Shown here one piece after another: positions 1-8,696 of a DNA stretch of 64,000 bases. Positions within the stretch are counted from its first letter, which is position 1. Each line of letters opens with the position of its first letter. The translations under genes were made by a program, and so were the position numbers. The stretch comes from Flavobacterium proteolyticum (lineage in GTDB: Bacteria; Bacteroidota; Bacteroidia; Flavobacteriales; Flavobacteriaceae). Where the stretch lies: the NCBI RefSeq assembly GCF_015223105.1, contig NZ_JADFTZ010000002.1, positions 186,001 to 250,000 of the forward strand, written 5' to 3'. The notes below the pieces were generated by a model that saw only the letters and a program-made list of their open reading frames with translations, was not told where the DNA came from and did not search any database.

Positions 1-774
1 ATGACTTCCTACCGTACTCAAAAAATGGAGAATGGAAAACGTATTGCTCCAGTAGTTTCAATCGTTTGTAATTTCACCAAACCAACAGAAAACGCTCCAG
101 CTTTATTAACTTTTGATGAAGTAAGTACGTTTTTCCATGAATTTGGACACGCTTTACACGGATTATTATCAAATGTAACTTATGAAAGTTTAGCAGGAAC
201 AAGCGTTCCAAGAGATTTTGTTGAATTACCATCCCAAATTATGGAAAACTGGGCCGCCGAACCAGAAGTAATGAAAATGTATGCGAAACACTACAAAACA
301 GGAGAAGTAATTCCGGATGCGTTGATTGAAAAAATGCAAAAAGCCGGAACTTTTGACCAAGGATTTGCAACTACCGAATATTTGGCAGCTTCTCTTTTAG
401 ATATGCAATATCATACTCAAAAAGGAAACATTACGGTAGATGCTGAAACGTTCGAAAAAACAGCAATGAACAAAATGAATTTACCAAGCACTATCATTCC
501 TAGATACAGAAGTACCTATTTCAACCATATTTTTGCTGGTGGTTATTCGGCTGGATATTACAGTTATATTTGGTCAGGAGTTTTAGACACGGATGCATTT
601 GAAGTATTCAAAATAAACGGATTATTCAACCAAGATTACGCAAAATCATTCCGAAAAAATGTATTAGAAAAAGGAGGAACTGAAGATCCAATGGAACTTT
701 ACAAAAGCTTTAGAGGTGCTGAACCAAATACAGAACCACTACTAAGAAAAAGAGGTTTAGACCAAGTGAAATAA
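1..774 (+). CDS. M3 family zinc metallopeptidase (dipeptidyl carboxypeptidase/oligopeptidase type), 3' part
   Basis: This is the C-terminal 257 residues of a thimet-oligopeptidase-like (M3) metallopeptidase, which cleaves short peptides in the cytoplasm or periplasm. The zinc motif HEFGH is at residues 46-50 of the visible part, and the third zinc ligand is the Glu of FVELPSQ at about residue 75. M3 enzymes have about 680-700 residues, so roughly 430 residues lie upstream of the window. The ATG at base 1 is an internal methionine, not the start. The C-terminal Tyr-rich segment around FAGGYSAGYYSY is typical of substrate binding in this family. A hairpin terminator follows directly. Whether it is Dcp-type or oligopeptidase A-type cannot be decided without the N-terminus. 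Confidence 0.93.
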   Translation: MTSYRTQKMENGKRIAPVVSIVCNFTKPTENAPALLTFDEVSTFFHEFGHALHGLLSNVTYESLAGTSVPRDFVELPSQIMENWAAEPEVMKMYAKHYKTGEVIPDALIEKMQKAGTFDQGFATTEYLAASLLDMQYHTQKGNITVDAETFEKTAMNKMNLPSTIIPRYRSTYFNHIFAGGYSAGYYSYIWSGVLDTDAFEVFKINGLFNQDYAKSFRKNVLEKGGTEDPMELYKSFRGAEPNTEPLLRKRGLDQVK

Positions 775-778
775 TAAC

Positions 779-810
779 AAAAACGCCTGAATTACTTCAG
801 GCGTTTTTTT
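779..810. terminator. Bidirectional intrinsic terminator
   Basis: Inverted repeat 779-791 / 796-808 with a 4-nt loop, A-run on the left and T-run on the right. It can end the M3 peptidase on the plus strand and the helicase-like gene (stop at 809) on the minus strand. Confidence 0.85.
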
Positions 811-1429
811 ATTCGTTATCGTCCATTTCAAAAAATAATGGTTCAATCATAATTCTATCGGCTAATACCTCTACTCTTTCGGTAATTTGGGAACAGAAGA
901 ATAAACGTTGGGTTTTCTCAGCACTCATAGAAAGTCTTTGAATGATGGAATCTTCTCGTTTACGTAACATTTCTTCCACATCGTCTACCACAAACATTTT
1001 AATCGTTGTCATATTGAATCCTGCTGATGAAAACATTTCGTTGATACGAATTGGCGTTCCAATCAATACATCCATTCCTAAGGAAATTTGATTTTTATCG
1101 TAATCGATATCGCCTTTTTCGTGTACACCAAAAACTCTTAAATTGTTATAACGATTTAGTTTCTTGAACATTTCAACCGCTTCCAATACTTTTTCTTTGT
1201 CTTGAACTAGAATTAAAGCGCGTGTACTTTCTCCAACAGGTTGATCCATTTTCTGAATCACATTCATTAAAATAGTAGTGGTTTTTCCGGAACCATTTGG
1301 CGCTTGAATTACAGCATCTACACCACTTTTAATGGTTGAAAATGTTTCTTGTTGCAACTCATTAGCTTCGATTAAATCGTTTTCAATAAGTGCTTTTTGA
1401 AGGTTGGGATTTATTTTTTTTAATTGCAT
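809..1429 (-). CDS. Single-domain DEAD-box helicase-like protein
   Basis: The protein has 206 residues from the ATG at 1429. An in-frame ATG at 1483 would add 18 residues translated from low-complexity spacer, so the internal start, which opens MQLKKINPN, is preferred. It matches the first RecA-like domain of DEAD-box RNA helicases: a Q-motif-like stretch (ELQQETF), Walker A (APNGSGKT), the GTP of motif Ib (LIGTPIRI), a DEAD-like motif II reading DDVE, and SQI in place of the SAT of motif III. The second RecA domain with motifs IV-VI is absent, although the reading frame is intact. It may bind ATP or RNA or act as a regulator; processive helicase activity is not expected. It lies downstream of the sigma-54-type regulator on the same strand. 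Confidence 0.8.
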   Translation of the reverse strand: MQLKKINPNLQKALIENDLIEANELQQETFSTIKSGVDAVIQAPNGSGKTTTILMNVIQKMDQPVGESTRALILVQDKEKVLEAVEMFKKLNRYNNLRVFGVHEKGDIDYDKNQISLGMDVLIGTPIRINEMFSSAGFNMTTIKMFVVDDVEEMLRKREDSIIQRLSMSAEKTQRLFFCSQITERVEVLADRIMIEPLFFEMDDNE

Positions 1430-1505
1430 TTTTTTTATGGTAATGGGTAATGGGAAAATGGTAATAGGTAACCTTGTACCCATAACCTTTGATCTTTTAC
1501 CTAAT
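1430..1505. repeat. Low-complexity intergenic spacer with inverted-repeat character
   Basis: Iterated GGTAATGG-like words on the left (about 1438-1472) and partly complementary CCCATAACC / TTTTACC words on the right (about 1479-1501). It belongs to a set of similar spacers between co-directional genes in this window. Confidence 0.5.
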
Positions 1506-2669
1506 TTATTTACTCGCGAACAATTTTACATCTTGTTCCGAAATTTCGTTTCCTCCTAAAATAATTAAGCGTTCTACTACATTTCTTAATTCACGGATAT
1601 TTCCTGTCCAATCGTATTCTTGTAATAATTTGATGGCTGATTTTGAAAATGATTTTGGAGAAGTTCCTTGTTCCGAAGCAATCTTAGCAGCGAAATGCTC
1701 AATTAACTCTGGAATATCATCTCTTCTGTCATTTAAAGCAGGAACTTTAATTAAAATTACCGCTAATCTGTGATATAAATCTTCTCTGAATCTACCTTCC
1801 TCGATTTCTTTTTTCAAATCTTTGTTGGTTGCCGCAACAACACGTACATTAACTTTAATGTCTTTGTCAGCACCAACACGTTGAATTAAATTTTCTTGTA
1901 ACGCACGTAAAACTTTAGCTTGAGCCGATAAACTCATGTCGCCAATTTCATCTAAGAAAATGGTACCGCCATCAGCTGCTTCGAATTTTCCTGCTCTGTC
2001 TTTAACAGCCGAAGTAAAAGCCCCTTTTACGTGACCAAATAATTCGCTTTCAATTAATTCCGATGGAATAGCTGCACAGTTTACCTCGATAATGGGAGCA
2101 GATGAACGCTCGCTTCTTTCATGTAATTGATGTGCTACTAATTCTTTTCCAGTTCCATTTGGACCTGTAATTAAAACTCGAGCATCGGTTGGAGCGACTT
2201 TATCAATCATGGTTTTTATGTGATTAATAGCTTCGCTATTTCCTATCATTTCGTAGTTTTTAGAGACTTTCTTTTTCAAGATTTTGTTCTCTACTACTAA
2301 TTGTTTTTTATCCAAGGCATTTCGAACTGTATTCAATAAACGGTTCAAATCTGGTGGTTTTGAAATGTAATCAAATGCACCTAAACGCATGGTATTAATA
2401 GCAGTTTCTAAATCACCATGACCTGAAATCATGACCATTGGAATTTCTGGCTTGATTTTTTTAACAGCTTCTAACACCTCAACTCCGTCCATTTTTGGCA
2501 TTTTGATATCGCAAAGAATCAAGTCATAATCTTCATTTTTGACTTTTTCAACTCCTTGCAAACCATCTTCTGCTTCTTCAACTTTATATGAATCATTTTC
2601 TTCGGAAAGTATTTTTACTAATACTCTTCGAATAGCTGCTTCATCTTCTATAATAAGGATTTTACTCAT
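1506..2669 (-). CDS. Sigma-54-type response regulator (NtrC-like) without Fis DNA-binding domain
   Basis: A 387-residue cytoplasmic regulator. The N-terminal receiver domain (about 1-120) has the acidic pocket ED near residue 8, phospho-acceptor D54 in LILCDIKMP, Ser82 and Lys104. The AAA+ sigma-54 interaction domain (about 140-370) has Walker A GPNGTGKE (169-176), GAFTSA (216-221), Walker B GGTIFLDEIGD (from 234) and the C-terminal lid with NIRELRN. The protein ends at LFASK, shortly after the lid, whereas NtrC relatives carry a further Fis-type helix-turn-helix of about 50-80 residues. It therefore probably acts from solution or with a partner. No histidine kinase is adjacent. GAFTSA implies contact with RpoN. 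Confidence 0.92.
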   Translation of the reverse strand: MSKILIIEDEAAIRRVLVKILSEENDSYKVEEAEDGLQGVEKVKNEDYDLILCDIKMPKMDGVEVLEAVKKIKPEIPMVMISGHGDLETAINTMRLGAFDYISKPPDLNRLLNTVRNALDKKQLVVENKILKKKVSKNYEMIGNSEAINHIKTMIDKVAPTDARVLITGPNGTGKELVAHQLHERSERSSAPIIEVNCAAIPSELIESELFGHVKGAFTSAVKDRAGKFEAADGGTIFLDEIGDMSLSAQAKVLRALQENLIQRVGADKDIKVNVRVVAATNKDLKKEIEEGRFREDLYHRLAVILIKVPALNDRRDDIPELIEHFAAKIASEQGTSPKSFSKSAIKLLQEYDWTGNIRELRNVVERLIILGGNEISEQDVKLFASK

Positions 2670-2676
2670 TCTTTTT

Positions 2677-2754
2677 AGTTTAAAAGGTGGGAGTTTAAAA
2701 GTTTAAAAGGGGAAAAACTCTTAAACTTATAAACACATAAACTCATAACCTCTT
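2677..2754. repeat. Low-complexity intergenic inverted-repeat spacer
   Basis: Left arm words GGGAGTTTAAAAGTTTAAAAG (about 2689-2709) are roughly complementary to the right arm CTTAAACTTATAAACACATAAACTCAT (about 2719-2745, quoted in part). It separates the regulator start from the stop of the ABC permease. Confidence 0.55.
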
Positions 2755-4053
2755 TTAATATTTTAACCACTTGTATAATTCTTTCCAACTTGGTTTTTTA
2801 CCGTACATTAAAATACCAACTCGGTAGATTTTTGCGGCAAACCAGACTACAAAGATAAACGTTCCGTACAATAAAACGATAGAAAGTGCTAATTGCCATA
2901 ATGGCACTCCAAATGGAATACGCATTAACATTACAATTGGCGAAGTTAACGGAATTAAAGAAAACACAACTGCCACTGTTCCGTGTGGATCATTCATTAC
3001 GGTTAAAAAACCAACATAAACCGCCAACATTAACGGCATTAAAATTGGCATTAAAAACTGTTGGGAATCCGTTTCAGAATCTACCGCAGCACCTATAGCA
3101 GCATAAAACGAACTATATAAAAAATAACCTCCAATAAAGAAGATTACAAAACCAATTAATATGGATGTTACTGGAATTTCAGCAATGTAAAGTTGTAATT
3201 TATCCATAAAACTCATAGCAACTTCTGCTTGTTCTGCTGTTACTTGAGCGGTTGCAACGGCTTCTTGTTGGCCACCAAAAACAGCTGATAACGAAAACAT
3301 CAGAACAACTCCAAGTACAATCCAAATTAAAAACTGTAAAATTCCAGCTAATGAAGTTCCGATGATTTTTCCCATCATCAATTGGAATGGTTTTACCGAA
3401 GAAATGATGATTTCAATAATACGATTCGTTTTCTCTTCAATAACACTTCGCATTACCATATTTCCGTAGATAATGATGAACATCATAATTAAATATCCGA
3501 AAGCGAAACCAATTCCAATTTTAATTTCATTTAAATATTTTAATCCGTCTTCTCCTGAAAATTTAGCAAATTGAACTTCTGATTTGATTTTTGCCTTTTC
3601 AATTGTATCGGCATCAAATCCTAATTTGTTAAGGTTTTCTCTATTTAATTTCGCATCAATAATGCGTTGCAAATTCATAAGAAAATCCATTTTCGGACTA
3701 TCATCTGAAATGTAGGTTGTTTTGGTTGCCAATTCTTCTACATTTTGAACTTCTGGTACATAAATTAATCCTTCAAAAGCCTTACTTGCCGAATCTTTTG
3801 CCTTATCAAATGATAAATTAGAAAGGTTTACATATTTAATATCTTCCGAATTTTTGAAATCGTTGACAAAAATATTGGCTCTGTCGTGAACTCCAATTGT
3901 TTTAATATCGCCTTTATTTACACTTGATAAATACGCAATTAAAAATGTCATTCCCACAATCAATAACGGACCTAAAAAAGTCATTACGATAAATGATTTA
4001 TTACGCACTTTTGCAATAAATTCCCTCTTGATAATTAAAGATAATACGCTCAT
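2755..4053 (-). CDS. ABC-2 type transporter permease (NatB-like)
   Basis: A 432-residue inner-membrane permease. An N-terminal transmembrane helix (about 20-43, after the KREFIAKVRNKSF amphipathic segment typical of ABC-2 exporters) is followed by a large extracytoplasmic domain (about 45-180), then about five membrane segments from 180 to the C-terminus. The RSVIEEKTNRIIEIIISSVKP segment after the second helix is characteristic of NatB/YhaP-type subunits. Only 2 bp separate it from the upstream ATPase gene, so the pair forms one exporter. The substrate is unknown: NatB homologues have been linked to sodium or drug export, but nothing in this sequence fixes that. Confidence 0.9.
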   Translation of the reverse strand: MSVLSLIIKREFIAKVRNKSFIVMTFLGPLLIVGMTFLIAYLSSVNKGDIKTIGVHDRANIFVNDFKNSEDIKYVNLSNLSFDKAKDSASKAFEGLIYVPEVQNVEELATKTTYISDDSPKMDFLMNLQRIIDAKLNRENLNKLGFDADTIEKAKIKSEVQFAKFSGEDGLKYLNEIKIGIGFAFGYLIMMFIIIYGNMVMRSVIEEKTNRIIEIIISSVKPFQLMMGKIIGTSLAGILQFLIWIVLGVVLMFSLSAVFGGQQEAVATAQVTAEQAEVAMSFMDKLQLYIAEIPVTSILIGFVIFFIGGYFLYSSFYAAIGAAVDSETDSQQFLMPILMPLMLAVYVGFLTVMNDPHGTVAVVFSLIPLTSPIVMLMRIPFGVPLWQLALSIVLLYGTFIFVVWFAAKIYRVGILMYGKKPSWKELYKWLKY

Positions 4054-4055
4054 GA

Positions 4056-4976
4056 TTATTGACTTACGGTTTGAATAAATATATCGTTAACTGTTGGGAT
4101 TTTTTCCATAAAATGGGTCACTTGACCAAATTGTGTTAAAATGGAAATCAATTCATTAGAAGAATGATTTTCTAGATGTACTTCCAATTTTAAATCATCA
4201 TTTAACGATTTGAAATTGGTTTGCCCAATGGTAAATTTCTGAGTTAAACTTACCATTAAACCTTCAATATTATTCGTTAAAATTCCAACTTGATAAATAT
4301 TGGTACGATGTTGACGTTTTACATCATCTAATTTCCCTTCGATAAGCTTGTTTGATTTGTGAATTAACGCAATGTAATCACACATTTCTTCTACCGATTC
4401 CATTCTGTGTGTAGAGAAAATTACAGAAGTTCCTTTTTTATTTAATTCGATGATTTCATCTTTAATTAAATTCGCATTTACGGGGTCAAAACCTGAAAAA
4501 GGTTCGTCTAAAATCAGTAATTTAGGTTGGTGCAAAACCGTTACAATAAACTGAATTTTTTGCGCCATACCTTTAGAAAGTTCCTGAATTTTCTTATCCC
4601 ACCAACCCTGAATTTCGAACTTTTCGAACCAATATTTTAATTGTTTTTTAGCTTCTGCTTCGGGCATTCCTTTTAGTTGTGCCAAATACAAACATTGCTC
4701 GCCTACTTTCATGGTTTTGTACAAACCGCGTTCTTCGGGCATATATCCAATGTGTTTTACATGTTCTGGATTTAACTTTTCGCCATCTAAAAAAACTACA
4801 CCACTATCAGGCATTGTAATTTGATTGATGATACGAATTAAAGAGGTTTTTCCAGCGCCATTCGGACCTAAAAGTCCATAAATACTACCTTTTGGAACTT
4901 GAAGCGAAACATTATTTAAAGCGGTATAATCGCCATATTGTTTCACTACATTTTGTACTTCGAGAATATTGCTCAT
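4056..4976 (-). CDS. ABC transporter ATP-binding protein (NatA-like)
   Basis: A 306-residue cytoplasmic ATPase subunit. Walker A is GPNGAGKT (37-44), the signature is SKGMAQK, Walker B is LLILDEPFSGFDP, and the H-loop is FSTHRM. The C-terminal about 90 residues form the DUF4162-like extension common in ABC-2 exporter ATPases. It is the first gene of a two-gene operon with the permease. The leader lies between this start and two tandem terminators that isolate it from dnaJ. Confidence 0.93.
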   Translation of the reverse strand: MSNILEVQNVVKQYGDYTALNNVSLQVPKGSIYGLLGPNGAGKTSLIRIINQITMPDSGVVFLDGEKLNPEHVKHIGYMPEERGLYKTMKVGEQCLYLAQLKGMPEAEAKKQLKYWFEKFEIQGWWDKKIQELSKGMAQKIQFIVTVLHQPKLLILDEPFSGFDPVNANLIKDEIIELNKKGTSVIFSTHRMESVEEMCDYIALIHKSNKLIEGKLDDVKRQHRTNIYQVGILTNNIEGLMVSLTQKFTIGQTNFKSLNDDLKLEVHLENHSSNELISILTQFGQVTHFMEKIPTVNDIFIQTVSQ

Positions 4977-5032
4977 ATTTGAAAAGTATGAATTTGTTTT
5001 ATTTATAAGTAGTAAATATACAGATTTTGTTA

Positions 5033-5067
5033 CAAAAAAAACCCACCCTTTATTGCTAAAGGATGGG
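5033..5067 (-). terminator. Second terminator behind dnaJ
   Basis: Stem 5042-5052 / 5057-5067 with one mismatch and a TTGC loop. On the minus strand it is followed by a run of eight or more T (5033-5041). Confidence 0.75.
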
Positions 5068-5080
5068 AAAAATTGCTATG

Positions 5081-5116
5081 AAAAAGAAAAACTCACTCTC
5101 CTAAGAAAGTGAGTTT
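5081..5116 (-). terminator. Terminator behind dnaJ
   Basis: Stem 5088-5096 / 5108-5116 (AAACTCACT with AGTGAGTTT). The minus strand continues into a T-rich tract, 24 bp after the dnaJ stop. Confidence 0.75.
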
Positions 5117-5139
5117 CAAATGTATTAATATTTATTTAA

Positions 5140-6258
5140 TTATGAAAACATATCTTTAACTTTTTCAAAAAAAGATTTGTCTGACTTTTCAGGCTTTGGA
5201 ATAAAGTTTTCGTCTGTAAGCATTTTCTCAAAAAACTGCTTTTGTTCTTTGTTTAAGGTTTTTGGCGTCCAAACATTTACATGCACTAACAAATCACCAT
5301 TTCCGTAAGAATTTAAACTTGGAATTCCTTTTCCTTTTAAGCGAAGAATTTTACCTGATTGAATTCCTTCTTCTAATTTTATGCGAACTTTTCCAGAAAC
5401 CGTATCAATTTCTTTAGAAACGCCTAAAGCTGCTTCAGCAAAACTGATGTATAAATCGTAATGTAAATTTTCGCCTTCGCGTTTTAAAGATTCGTGTTCA
5501 ATTTCTTCGATAGCTACAATTAAATCTCCTGGAATACTGTTTGTTCCTGGGGCTTCGTTACCTTTTCCGGCAACTTTTAACTGCATTCCATCAACAACTC
5601 CTGCTGGAATTTTGATTGAAACCGTATCGTCTTCTAACAACATTCCTTGCGCATCAGCTCCAGCAGGTTTTTGATCTAAAATCTGACCCGAACCACTACA
5701 AGTATGACACGTAGTTGCCGTTTGCATTCTACCTAATATGGTATTAGCAACTTTCATAATTTGTCCAGAACCATTACAAGTTGGACAACTTCTATACGTT
5801 ACTCCAGAAGCTTGAACTTTACGTTTTACTTTTACTTTCTTTTCAACGCCGTTTGCAATCTCTTCTAACGTCAATTTTACTTTGATGCGAAGGTTACTTC
5901 CTTTTACTCTTCGTTGACCTCCGCCACCGCCAAATCCAGAAAATCCACCACCGCCAAAAGCACCACCAAAAATATCACCAAATTGACTGAAGATATCATC
6001 CATATTCATGTGATGACCACCGCCAAATCCGCCACCATCAAAAGCTTGGTGACCATATTGATCGTATTTTGCTTTTTTGTTGGCATCACTTAAAACTTCA
6101 TAAGCTTCGGCAGCTTCTTTGAATTTTTCTTCTGCTTCTTTATTACCTGGATTTTTGTCAGGATGAAACTCGATTGCTTTCTTGCGATAGGCTTTCTTTA
6201 TTTCTTCGGCTGAAGCATTTTTTGAAATGCCTAATATTTCGTAAAAATCTTTTTTCAT
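5140..6258 (-). CDS. dnaJ: Chaperone DnaJ (Hsp40) with reduced zinc-finger region
   Basis: A 372-residue Hsp40 that stimulates the DnaK ATPase and delivers unfolded clients. The start is set at ATG 6258 ([12 protein letters not shown]); the longer frame to 6297 adds only a non-conserved hydrophobic stretch. The J domain spans 1-70 with HPD at 32-34, and the Gly/Phe-rich linker spans about 75-115. The cysteine-rich region contains only two of the four canonical CxxCxGxG repeats, at 158-165 (CPTCNGSG) and 184-191 (CHTCSGSG). The repeats that would form zinc centre I are missing. The C-terminal peptide-binding domains are complete. It is co-directional with grpE just upstream. Confidence 0.96.
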   Translation of the reverse strand: MKKDFYEILGISKNASAEEIKKAYRKKAIEFHPDKNPGNKEAEEKFKEAAEAYEVLSDANKKAKYDQYGHQAFDGGGFGGGHHMNMDDIFSQFGDIFGGAFGGGGFSGFGGGGGQRRVKGSNLRIKVKLTLEEIANGVEKKVKVKRKVQASGVTYRSCPTCNGSGQIMKVANTILGRMQTATTCHTCSGSGQILDQKPAGADAQGMLLEDDTVSIKIPAGVVDGMQLKVAGKGNEAPGTNSIPGDLIVAIEEIEHESLKREGENLHYDLYISFAEAALGVSKEIDTVSGKVRIKLEEGIQSGKILRLKGKGIPSLNSYGNGDLLVHVNVWTPKTLNKEQKQFFEKMLTDENFIPKPEKSDKSFFEKVKDMFS

Positions 6259-6282
6259 TATATCTTGTATTATAATATGTAG

Positions 6283-6309
6283 AAAAAGACAAGTCATAAC
6301 TTGTCTCTA
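6283..6309 (-). terminator. Hairpin with T-tract between grpE and dnaJ (GTAGAGAC family)
   Basis: Minus strand: GTAGA then stem GACAAGT/ACTTGTC (6299-6305 / 6288-6294), followed by TTTTT. It starts about 12 bp after the grpE stop and may act as an attenuator or terminator, or stabilise the 3' end of the grpE message. The sequence style matches the hairpin behind ffh at 28024-28054. Confidence 0.6.
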
Positions 6310-6317
6310 CGGTAAAA

Positions 6318-6857
6318 TTATTGTCCGATTACCACCTTTGGAAAACGGATAATTTTGTCACCTAATTTGTAACCTTTTTCAATTACATCTACAATTTTAC
6401 CTTTTAATTTATCGTTTGGTGCTGGAATTTGGGTAATAGCTTCTGCAAAATCAGCATCAAAAGCATCACCCGCTTTAACCTCTACTTCTTCTAATCCTTT
6501 AGAAACTAAAGTCGATTTCAATTTATCATGAATCAATTGAACACCTGTTACCAATGCTTCATCTCCCGAATTTGAAATTTGCGCCCAAGCTCTGTCAAAA
6601 TCATCTAAAACAGGCAACATCGCTTGTAAAACTTCTTGATTAGCCGTTTTAAATAAATCTAAACGCTCTTTAGCGGTTCTTCTTTTATAGTTTTCGAATT
6701 CAGCAAAAAGACGCAAAAATTTATCTTTTTCGTTGCTCAATTCTTCTTGTAATTGCTCTTCTAAAGATAATTCTGGCGTTGGAATTCCTTGAGTTTCTGA
6801 AACATTTTCCTCATTAATGTTCTCCTTTTCGATGTTTTCAGTACTTTCTTGACTCAT
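6318..6857 (-). CDS. grpE: Nucleotide exchange factor GrpE
   Basis: GrpE releases ADP from DnaK. The 179-residue product has an acidic, Glu/Asn-rich N-terminus, a long coiled coil (about 30-80, with FAEFENYKRR, the conserved core) and a C-terminal beta domain ending in GYKLGDKIIRFPKVVIGQ, close to the family hallmark GY.L..R.IRPA.V.V. The start at 6857 (MSQEST) is one choice; ATGs at 6881 and 6887 would give 187-189 residues. The promoter box at 6905-6912 is compatible with all of them. It precedes dnaJ in the same direction; dnaK is not in the window. Confidence 0.94.
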   Translation of the reverse strand: MSQESTENIEKENINEENVSETQGIPTPELSLEEQLQEELSNEKDKFLRLFAEFENYKRRTAKERLDLFKTANQEVLQAMLPVLDDFDRAWAQISNSGDEALVTGVQLIHDKLKSTLVSKGLEEVEVKAGDAFDADFAEAITQIPAPNDKLKGKIVDVIEKGYKLGDKIIRFPKVVIGQ

Positions 6858-6904
6858 ATTTTTGAATATTTTTTTAAACATTTTCACTTTAGTAAATGGG
6901 ATTG

Positions 6905-6937
6905 CAAATGTATTGCCAAAAGTTGAAAAATGTCAAA
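6905..6937 (-). promoter_or_regulatory. Bacteroidetes-type promoter for grpE-dnaJ
   Basis: On the minus strand TACATTTG (6905-6912) matches TAnnTTTG exactly. A TTTG lies about 20-21 bp upstream (CAAA at 6934-6937 on the plus strand). Confidence 0.6.
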
Positions 6938-7034
6938 TTGTCAGCAAAATTATTAAAAGATAAATTTTAGCAACTTTTTAAGACAGTTTAAAAAAGTTAA
7001 AAAGTAAGTTTGTAACAACTAAAAAAATTAAAAC

Positions 7035-7700
7035 ATGAAAAAAAGCATTTTAAGTTTATTCGTTTTGGCTAGCATTTCAATGAATGTAGCTTGTAAAGGA
7101 GAAAAAAGTGAAAATGGTGAAGCTGGAGAAGTTGCAACAGCATCGGCAGAAAGCACGACTTATGTAGTTGACACAAAAGCTTCAGTAATTGAATGGATTG
7201 GTTCTAAACCTGCCGGAAAACACAATGGAACTATTAATTTGAAATCGGGAGAAGTTGCGGTTAAGAATGATAGCATTCAAAGTGGAAAATTTGTAATCGA
7301 CATGAATTCGATTGTGGTTACCGATTTAAAAGCTGGTGACGGAAAAGAAGATTTAGAAGCGCATTTAAAAGGAACTGGCGATAAAGAAGGAGAAGATCAT
7401 TTCTTCAACGTAGGTAAATTCCCAGAAGGAATGTTTGAAATTACTTCTATTACATCTGAAAATGGAAAAGCTACTGTAAATGGAAATTTAACTTTAAAAG
7501 GAATTTCAAAACCAGTTAGTTTTGCTGCAACTGTTACTTACGAAGGAAACAACATGACTTTAACTTCAGATTCTTTCCAAATTAATAGAACACATTGGAA
7601 TGTAAACTATGCTTCAAAATCGATTTTTGATGATTTAAAAGATAAGTTTGTAAATGATGAAATTGAATTAGTTGTGAAATTAAAAGCAACAAAACAATAA
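7035..7700 (+). CDS. YceI family lipoprotein
   Basis: The 221-residue product has a lipoprotein signal peptide with the predicted lipidated Cys20 (lipobox NVAC, so lipidation is likely but not certain) and a Gly/Glu/Ser-rich linker to about residue 42. A single YceI beta-barrel domain follows. The VDTKASVIEWIGSK start, LKGISKPVSF, and the QINRTHWNV signature are typical. YceI proteins form lipocalin-like barrels that bind isoprenoid or other hydrophobic molecules in the periplasm; the ligand here is unknown. It is a single-gene unit with its own terminator. A TAnnTTTG match (TAAGTTTG, 7005-7012) lies 22 bp before the start. Confidence 0.92.
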   Translation: MKKSILSLFVLASISMNVACKGEKSENGEAGEVATASAESTTYVVDTKASVIEWIGSKPAGKHNGTINLKSGEVAVKNDSIQSGKFVIDMNSIVVTDLKAGDGKEDLEAHLKGTGDKEGEDHFFNVGKFPEGMFEITSITSENGKATVNGNLTLKGISKPVSFAATVTYEGNNMTLTSDSFQINRTHWNVNYASKSIFDDLKDKFVNDEIELVVKLKATKQ

Positions 7701-7703
7701 AAC

Positions 7704-7733
7704 AAAAACCGCCAAAAAATGGCGGTTTTTTTA
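7704..7733. terminator. Bidirectional intrinsic terminator
   Basis: Stem 7704-7714 / 7720-7730 (AAAAACCGCCA with TGGCGGTTTTT), shared by the convergent YceI gene and epimerase-like gene. Confidence 0.9.
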
Positions 7734-8636
7734 TTTTAGCAAATCATTCAAAGCTTTGTCTAGAGAAGCGAATTTGAATTGGTATTTCAAATCGAGCAAT
7801 TTTCTACAACTTACATGTTGACTTGAAAATAAAATTTGATGCATTTCGCCTAACATTATTTTCATTACAAACTGTGGAATATTTGGTAAAAACAATGGTT
7901 TCCCTAAAGTTTTTGCAATTGCTTTTGTTAATTCAGCATTCGTAACTGGATAAGGTGCTACACCATTAAAAACTCCTGAAAGTTGGTTTTGAATTACAAA
8001 TTGAAAAATACCAACTAAATCTTGAATATGAATCCAAGACTGATATTGTTCTCCCGAACCAAAAGCAGCACCTACTCCTATTTTTATTGGTTTTGCCATT
8101 TCCTGAAGAGCGCCACCATTTTTCGCCAAAACAATTCCTATTCTAATTTTAGCTACCTTAATATGTAGTTTTTCAAATTGATTGACTTCCTCTTCCCATT
8201 GTTTTACTACATTACCTAAAAAGGAATTGTCGACCTTATTATCAGTCTCATGATATATATAACTTAAATCGTTTGGATAAATTCCAATAGCAGATGCAGA
8301 AACAATCTGTTTTACCTGATGCGAATTTTTCTGAAGTGTTTTATATAATAATCTTGTAGATAAAACTCTACTCTCAATTATTTCTTCTTTGTACGAAGAT
8401 GTCCATTTTTTTGCAACGGAGGCTCCAGCCAAATGCACAATCACCTCAACATCTGTTAAAGCGTTTAAATCGATTTCAGATGTTTTGGGATTCCAATAAA
8501 AACCTTTGTAATTATTTTGCGAAACTAACTTAGATTTTGAAGTCGACAAATAATGAACGGTAAATCCGTTTTGAAGTAATAAACTTACCAATTCTTGTCC
8601 AACTAATCCTGTAGCTCCTGTAATTAAAACCGTCAT
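7731..8636 (-). CDS. TIGR01777 family NAD(P)-dependent epimerase-like protein
   Basis: An extended short-chain dehydrogenase of 301 residues from the ATG at 8636. The frame is open to 8669, but the upstream 11 residues are Lys-rich and not part of the fold. The dinucleotide-binding motif GATGLVG is at the N-terminus (MTVLITGATGLVGQ). VIVHLAGASVAKKW, followed by ASAIGIY (Ser and Tyr of the active site), is characteristic of the TIGR01777/SDR39U1 family. DUF1731-like sequence ends the protein. The biological substrate of this family is not established. It lies downstream of the DUF4442 gene, separated by a repeat-like spacer. Confidence 0.9.
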   Translation of the reverse strand: MTVLITGATGLVGQELVSLLLQNGFTVHYLSTSKSKLVSQNNYKGFYWNPKTSEIDLNALTDVEVIVHLAGASVAKKWTSSYKEEIIESRVLSTRLLYKTLQKNSHQVKQIVSASAIGIYPNDLSYIYHETDNKVDNSFLGNVVKQWEEEVNQFEKLHIKVAKIRIGIVLAKNGGALQEMAKPIKIGVGAAFGSGEQYQSWIHIQDLVGIFQFVIQNQLSGVFNGVAPYPVTNAELTKAIAKTLGKPLFLPNIPQFVMKIMLGEMHQILFSSQHVSCRKLLDLKYQFKFASLDKALNDLLK

Positions 8637-8696
8637 TTTCTTTTCCTTTTTTCTCAAATTTACAATCAATAAATAAGGAATGAAAGTAAATTAACT

